A DNA stretch of 36,552 bases from Bimuria novae-zelandiae CBS 107.79 (lineage: Eukaryota; Ascomycota; Dothideomycetes; Pleosporales; Didymosphaeriaceae): assembly GCA_010015655.1 (NCBI GenBank), contig ML976691.1:11096-47647 (forward strand), given 5' to 3'. This document shows, in pieces, positions 32,545 through 36,552 of this stretch; positions within the stretch are counted from its first letter, which is position 1, and each line of letters begins with the position of its first letter. The translations under genes and the position numbers were made by a program. The notes beneath the pieces were generated by a model that had not been told where the DNA came from, did no database searches, and saw only the letters and a program-made list of their open reading frames with translations.

Positions 32545-32979
32545 TATTAGGATCCAAGATCTAAGGGAAAGGCTATGCCAGTTTGTACCTAATTCCCTAC
32601 GTTATTCGCCAGGAATAACTAATTATTAGCGACTACGCTATAGGGCGCTAAGTTACGTAACTACTATTTAGAGAGCGCTTATTAACAAGCGCTTATTAGT
32701 AAGCGCTTACTAGCAAGTGCTTGCTAGCAAGCAGGATTAGCTAAGTATATAAAGATATAAAAGTAAGTTTTTTACTTTTATGTTTAATCTGTTTACTAAT
32801 CTATTATTTGGATTTAACTTAGACTTTTGTTAATTTAATTATACTATATACACTTTTAATACTAACGTCCTATTAATAAGCTTATACTATTAATAATATT
32901 TTACCTACCTTATTAGTACTCCTGCCTAAGAACTAACCCTAGACCTCTTTAAGGCTAGCTACCTTATTAGGTTTTAATA
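32545..32979 (+). repeat. LTR of Gypsy family B, second copy
   Basis: 435 bp from TATTAGGATCC to GGTTTTAATA, matching 17166-17573 in inverse orientation. This copy is less RIP-altered, with AGCGCTTATTAACAAGCGCTTATTAGTAAGCGCTTACTAGCAAGTGCTT forming near-tandem 11-12-bp units at about 32672-32730. The plus-strand gag remnant to its right suggests a 5' LTR. No duplication found. Confidence 0.7.
32672..32735. repeat. Short tandem AAGCGCTTA-type repeats inside LTR B
   Basis: Four to five 11-12-bp units built on AGCGCTT(A/G)(C/T)TA(A/G)(C/T)AAG follow each other. Copy number is lower in the 17166 LTR. They are partly palindromic (AAGCGCTT) and lie near the TATA-like box of the LTR. Confidence 0.6.
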
Positions 32980-32989
32980 TCTTAAACAC

Positions 32990-33376
32990 CCATAATATAA
33001 GTACTACGAGGACCCTTACTTTTTCTATAGCTTTAGACCACGCTAGTATTACTCTAATAGGAGGTACTAAGACTAAGACGCATAAATCTAACTTATATAA
33101 TAATAATTATAACCTCCTTAACACCTACCTTTTTTAGTTAGACCTGTACTTCTTCGACTAGGACTAGAAGCTTAAAGGTAAAAAGAAAGTTATCTTTACT
33201 ACTACCTATATACGTAGAATAGCTAAAGACTAGATTTGACCTTACTTATCTAAGTTATAAAAGAGTTATATGTTATAAATCTATGCTCTCGAATTTAAGA
33301 TATTATAAAGCTATAAATAAAGAAAAAGTTATTTTCTTATTATTAAATAACTATAGGATAAGGGGATATATAATAA
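32990..33376 (+). pseudogene. gag: Gypsy gag remnant (plus strand), truncated
   Basis: The plus frame reads GTKTKTHKSNLY, then LDLYFFD-stop-D, KLKGKKKVIFTTTYIRRIAKD and PYLSKL, the Gag capsid core pattern in which a charged segment precedes an Ala/Thr-Thr-Tyr-Leu helix and a Trp (here stop). It follows LTR B directly and so is likely that element's gag. It is cut by the LTR D sequence at about 33377. Confidence 0.6.
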
Positions 33377-33379
33377 TAT

Positions 33380-33772
33380 TAAAAGCAAGTCTAAAGTGCT
33401 ACCTACTATTACCTATACTAGCATAGTTACTACCTACACTTGTTTACTACTACCTAATTTACTTAGCACTATATATCTTAGTTACTATATATATATAATT
33501 AAAATTAGTATTTTCCTGACTTTCGCTTTGCAGCAACAACCGCTATATATAAGGATAAGCACGGACTCCTTTATTAAAAGAGTAGATAAGGTAAGTTGAC
33601 TCTATTTTAGCTACACTAAGATGAGGAGACTGTAGATACATAGGGTCGCAGCGCTTTTGTGCGCTCGTCGGAGCGGAACAACTATCCATATGAGGTAACT
33701 ACGCGTAAGGCAGTTGCGTCTTGTACGCGAGGTCATGTGACCTGCCGGCATGCCAGGCGCCAGGCCGTTACA
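33380..33772 (-). repeat. LTR of a fourth Gypsy-type family (D), 3' LTR
   Basis: The right end is clear: the minus strand reads TGTAACGGCCTGGCGCC directly after a purine tract. It contains GGTCACATGACC, a CCTTATATATAGCGG TATA-like box, and normal composition in the right 250 bp. The left end is uncertain (near 33380). The 67-codon plus-strand frame at 33396-33599 lies in it and is not a gene. Confidence 0.6.
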
Positions 33773-33787
33773 TTACCCCCCTCTAAG
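33773..33787 (-). promoter_or_regulatory. Polypurine tract before LTR D
   Basis: The minus strand reads CTTAGAGGGGGGTAA directly before TGTAACGG, marking LTR D as the 3' LTR of a leftward element. Confidence 0.65.
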
Positions 33788-34867
33788 GTGGGCTTAGTCC
33801 CTTAAGTTTATTATGCCACTTCCTCCTTCGTGTCTTACTCTACGCTATCTTATCTATAGCTTAATTTTTCTCTTTTATTATTTTTAGGTACTTGCTAGTC
33901 TTATACGCTTATAGCTAAACGTTTAGTTATAATAATAAGTTAGGTTATTTTAGGCAAGCTTAGTAGTAGTTTATAACTTTATAAGGCGCCCCCTTAAAGC
34001 CTTAGGCGTTATACTAAATAAGATTAAAATTATAAGTAGTTTAAAGGCCTTATACTATAAGCGTTTATAATATATATAGCTATTAAAGCTCTTCTTTACT
34101 TACTATTTTAAGTTACTATAAACCACTATTAGCTCCTCTTCTAGCTCTACCTAACCTAGTAGGGTGTCTATAGTAAATTTCTATAGTTAGTCTATAAAAG
34201 ACGTTATGCATATATATATATGTAATAAATATTTAACTTAATAGAAGTGACCTTTTATAGTAATAATTAAATAGGGCATATATATCTGTTAATTAAGCTT
34301 TTAGCTAAGTTAATTAGTAGCAAAACCTTTACACGTAATATAGACTTAATTACTTATTATATAATTAGATTTATTATCCGCTAAGGAAGAACGACAAAGT
34401 AGACTTATATAGTAAAGTTATTTAGTAACTTTTGCCAAGCTATCCGCATTAGGATGCTATTCTAGCCCTCTAATTAGTTTAAAAAAAGTAATTTTAGACA
34501 TCTAATTAGTTCTTTAAAGTGTGACGTATAATTATTATTTTATATTAAGATATTTTACTAATTACGTCGTGCTATATAGCACAGGTTATTACGTAAAGTA
34601 TTAGCCATATCTTAGCCCTTAAATATTAGAACTTATATCGCACTACACGGTACTAGCCACTATATAAAGCATTAGTTACCCCTAAATCCTTAAATATTAA
34701 AACTAAATATTACCTTTATAGATTGTTATAATAGTATGCTTTAAACCCACGTACTTCAGTATGCTAAGCGTAAAGCATTTTAGGCATTTAATAACTATGC
34801 CACTTAGCTATAAATAGTTATATAAAGTTAGTAATTACTATTTATATACTTTATTATAACCTATTTT
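33788..34867. other. AT-rich DNA, probably decayed 3' body of element D
   Basis: Minus-strand frames next to the purine tract give Lys/Glu/Thr-rich sequence (NNKREK, DTKEEVA, GTKPTLEGG) with frequent stops, and further right ALIAIYIINAYSIRPLNYL. The position requires the end of an element, but I cannot place any domain. A GTGCTATATAGCAC palindrome lies near 34567-34580, and CCTTAAATATTA occurs twice within 34610-34700. Confidence 0.45.
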
Positions 34868-35737
34868 ACAAGCGAGTACATTACTCTGCTAAGACATTAG
34901 CTTCAAGACTAGTGTTCTTTATAACATAGCTAATACCTTATAGATTCTAATAATTTTTTATACTATAGAAAGTTATAATCTAAGACTATAAAAGTGATAA
35001 AACGAAACAGAAAGTAGAAAGATAGACGTAGTATTACGTAATCTATAAAAAGATAAATAAAAGATATTTATATTAGTATTAAATCCTAGTAACATCCCTT
35101 AAAAAGTTATTATAAAGTATAATAACTTTAGGTCGCTTTATAAAAGCTAGATATATACTTTAGTAAAGCCCTATAGAGTGTAGTTTAATATTATAGCAAA
35201 TATACTATTACGAAGTCTACTCGTAAACATTAAGATTAGAAGTAATTATTTTGCTAGTTATAAAGCTTTTATATAACTTTATATAACTATTTATAGCTTA
35301 TTAACGTAGGTAGGAAGTGTATAAAAGTAAAAAACTAAGAGTATTATTTATACTATATCTATTTATGATTTATTAAAAGAGGAAAGTTCTATTTCCAAAC
35401 TTTTAAAATACTATATTATATCTAGGTCTAAATCTTTGACGCACGCACTACGGCTTTACTATATAATAAATTTATATTAAATTAAGCTATTAAGAAGTTA
35501 TTATAAATTATTATACTAATTTACAAAGTGTTACTAGGATTACGTACTAAAATAAGTATTCTTTTTTTCGTTTTATAGATTACGTAGTAGTAGGCCTACT
35601 CTTTTTCTTCTTTTTCTGTTAGCCCTAAATAGCAGCTTTCTATAGTATAAAAAAGTATTAAAATCTATAAACTATTAACTACGTTATAAAGAAAACTAGT
35701 TTAGAAGCTAGAGTATTAGTAGAGTAATATACTCGCT
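34868..35737. repeat. Long inverted repeat (about 870 bp in total)
   Basis: The plus strand from 34868 (ACAAGCGAGTACATTACTCT, CTTTATAACATAGCTAATA, TTATACTATAGAAAG, TACGTAATCTATAAAA, CCTAGTAACA) matches the minus strand from 35737 downward, in the same order. Arms run to at least 35097 and 35528, and probably to 35185 and 35445, around a unique centre. The outer ends (AAGCGAGTA-ATTACTCT) resemble the pogo-like end at 30611-30635. It is either two inverted copies of a short element or a non-autonomous foldback/Tc1-mariner-like element with long inverted repeats. Confidence 0.72.
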
Positions 35738-36055
35738 TATGTAATTAGCTTACTTATAAAGTATATTAAATATAAATAATTAATCTCCTTAGTAAATAGT
35801 CTAATTTACTTTACGTAGATTTCTTTAGTATTTTATTAATTAAGTACTAGAAGTAAATGCTAGCTAATAAATAATAATAAGGCTATATAAGTTATTAGTT
35901 TTACTTAAGGGGATTTTAGAGCTAGTTATTAATAAGCTTAAGTTATATAAAAGATTGTAAAATTGTAAAATAATTCTAAAAGATATCTATCTATAATACG
36001 ACTATCTTAATCTATTTAGTAGCCTGTACTGTCTAAGTTTTAGAAACCGCGGCAC
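35738..36055. other. AT-rich spacer up to the GC-rich repeat
   Basis: TpA-dense DNA without readable frames. Composition switches sharply to GC-rich at about 36045-36070, marking the edge of the RIP-affected block. Confidence 0.55.
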
Positions 36056-36069
36056 ATATTAGTAAATCC

Positions 36070-36552
36070 GACGCTGTTATCTTCGAGGACGCTCCTAACG
36101 CATCCGCCATGGCCACAGCCACGCTAAAGCTCAGCCTCGGCCTCGCGCTTCTAAGCAGTGTTGAGGCTGTCGTTAATCAGAAGCCCATCAGAGACGATTC
36201 TGGCGGCGTTGGCAGCACCTTCGAGTGCCTTCCCAGCGCGTCCGCCATGGCCACGAGGCTCAGCCTTAGCCTCGCGCTTGTTAAGGCTGTCGTTAATCAG
36301 AAGCCCGTCAGAGACGATTCCAGCGGCGTTGGCAGCACCTTCGAGTGCCTTCCCGGCGCGTCCGCCACGGCCACGAGGCTCAGCCTCAGCCTCGCGCTTG
36401 TTGAGGCTGTCGTTAATCAGAAGCCCAGAGACAATTCCGGCGGCGTTAGTAGCACCTTCGAGTGCCTTCCCAGTGCGTCCGCCACGGCCACGAGGTTCAG
36501 CCTCAGCCTCGCGCTTGTTGAGGCTGTCGTTAATCAGAAGCCCGTCAGAGAC
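36070..36552. repeat. 120-bp GC-rich tandem repeat (about four copies, continues past window)
   Basis: GTTAATCAGAAGCCC recurs at 36172, 36292, 36412 and 36529, i.e. spacings of 120, 120 and 117 bp, all multiples of three. The innermost three copies are nearly identical. The leftmost one is diverged, with extra 3- to 9-bp insertions. This periodicity in codon multiples fits a coding minisatellite; see the minus-strand CDS. Confidence 0.92.
36151..36552 (-). CDS. Kex2-processed tandem-repeat secreted precursor, C-terminal part (5' truncated)
   Basis: Open on the minus strand from the window edge to TAG 36151-36153 (133 codons visible). It consists of 40-residue repeats. Each unit has KREAEAEP, then a 32-residue segment starting RGRGGRAGKALEG, passing ANAAGIVSDG and ending LLINDSLN before the next KR. 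KR is the Kex2 cleavage signal; EA-EA-EP are dipeptides a Ste13-type aminopeptidase removes, as in fungal alpha-pheromone precursors. Known relatives in layout are repellents, ustiloxin-type precursors and other Kex2-processed repeat proteins. The middle unit lacks one Asp and one unit has KREAKAEP. After the stop the diverged fourth copy still encodes KREAEAEL. The signal peptide would lie outside. The plus strand is also open (from ATG 36109); seven of about twelve inter-repeat differences are third-position in the minus frame, favouring it. Peptide function unknown. Confidence 0.65.
   Translation of the reverse strand, partial: VSDGLLINDSLNKREAEAEPRGRGGRTGKALEGATNAAGIVSGLLINDSLNKREAEAEPRGRGGRAGKALEGAANAAGIVSDGLLINDSLNKREAKAEPRGHGGRAGKALEGAANAARIVSDGLLINDSLNTA

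Noticed and set aside
32672..32735. Possible CRISPR-like array (AAGCGCTTA units)
   Set aside because: Units are 11-12 bp, contiguous without spacers, and lie in an LTR of a eukaryotic retrotransposon.
33396..33599. 67-codon plus-strand frame
   Set aside because: Runs through LTR D and its TATA-like box; Thr/Tyr/Ile-rich low-complexity sequence without homology that I can name.
36109..36552. Plus-strand open frame with a signal-peptide-like start (MATATLKLSLGLALLSSVEA) in the GC-rich repeat
   Set aside because: The same hydrophobic stretch recurs in every 120-bp unit, which makes no sense for a signal peptide. Differences among repeats fall mainly in first positions of this frame and third positions of the minus frame, and only the minus frame gives a known processing motif. 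Not fully excluded.

Overview
The window looks like a gene-poor, AT-rich block of a filamentous ascomycete (Pezizomycotina) genome. It is packed with retrotransposons that repeat-induced point mutation (RIP) has destroyed. Evidence for RIP: CpA and TpG are strongly depleted in favour of TpA, and coding remnants are broken mainly by TAG/TAA where the family has Trp or Gln, Cys becomes Tyr, and short or single-copy inserts keep normal composition. I see no rRNA, tRNA, CRISPR array or intact host housekeeping gene. Only the two ends have near-normal composition.

Layout. 1-155: 3' end of an unrecognised plus-strand gene. 307-1147: RIP-damaged piggyBac transposase (minus). 1738-16425: one Ty3/Gypsy element (E, minus; 5-bp duplication CTAGC). 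Its left LTR was split by a second full-length Gypsy element (element 1, 1806-9098, minus, two 473-bp LTRs, duplication TAGGA), which itself carries a 128-bp MITE with an 8-bp duplication. 16680-19048: LTRs of several families, two of them solo LTRs with perfect 5-bp duplications. 19049-25289: Gypsy element C (minus), with chromodomain, integrase and RNase H, then about 1 kb of unclassified DNA, then protease and gag, then its 5' LTR. 25290-30590: two truncated plus-strand Gypsy pol remnants. 30591-31095: N-terminal fragment of a pogo/Fot1-like transposase. 31100-32543: minus-strand gag split by another solo LTR. 32545-33772: an LTR, a plus-strand gag remnant and a further LTR. 33773-36055: AT-rich DNA containing an inverted repeat of about 870 bp. 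36056-36552: GC-rich 40-codon tandem repeat running off the edge.

The most notable item is this right edge. On the minus strand it encodes a tandem-repeat protein in which each 40-residue unit carries a KREAEAEP processing signal: a Kex2 site followed by Ste13-type dipeptides, as in fungal alpha-pheromone and other Kex2-processed secreted repeat precursors. It would release 32-residue peptides. The second theme is shared by the Gypsy elements. In element 1 and element E, and beside the pol end of element C, a Cys-bearing charged ORF lies between the pol end and the presumed 3' LTR, antisense to gag-pol. The elements also share a primer-binding-site-like sequence complementary to the presumed 5' end of their own transcript, suggesting Tf1-type self-priming. 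Several LTR families share R-U5 but have unrelated U3 regions.

Coordinates of LTRs with duplications are exact. Domain limits inside decayed pol and gag regions are approximate, read by eye from translations with many stops.
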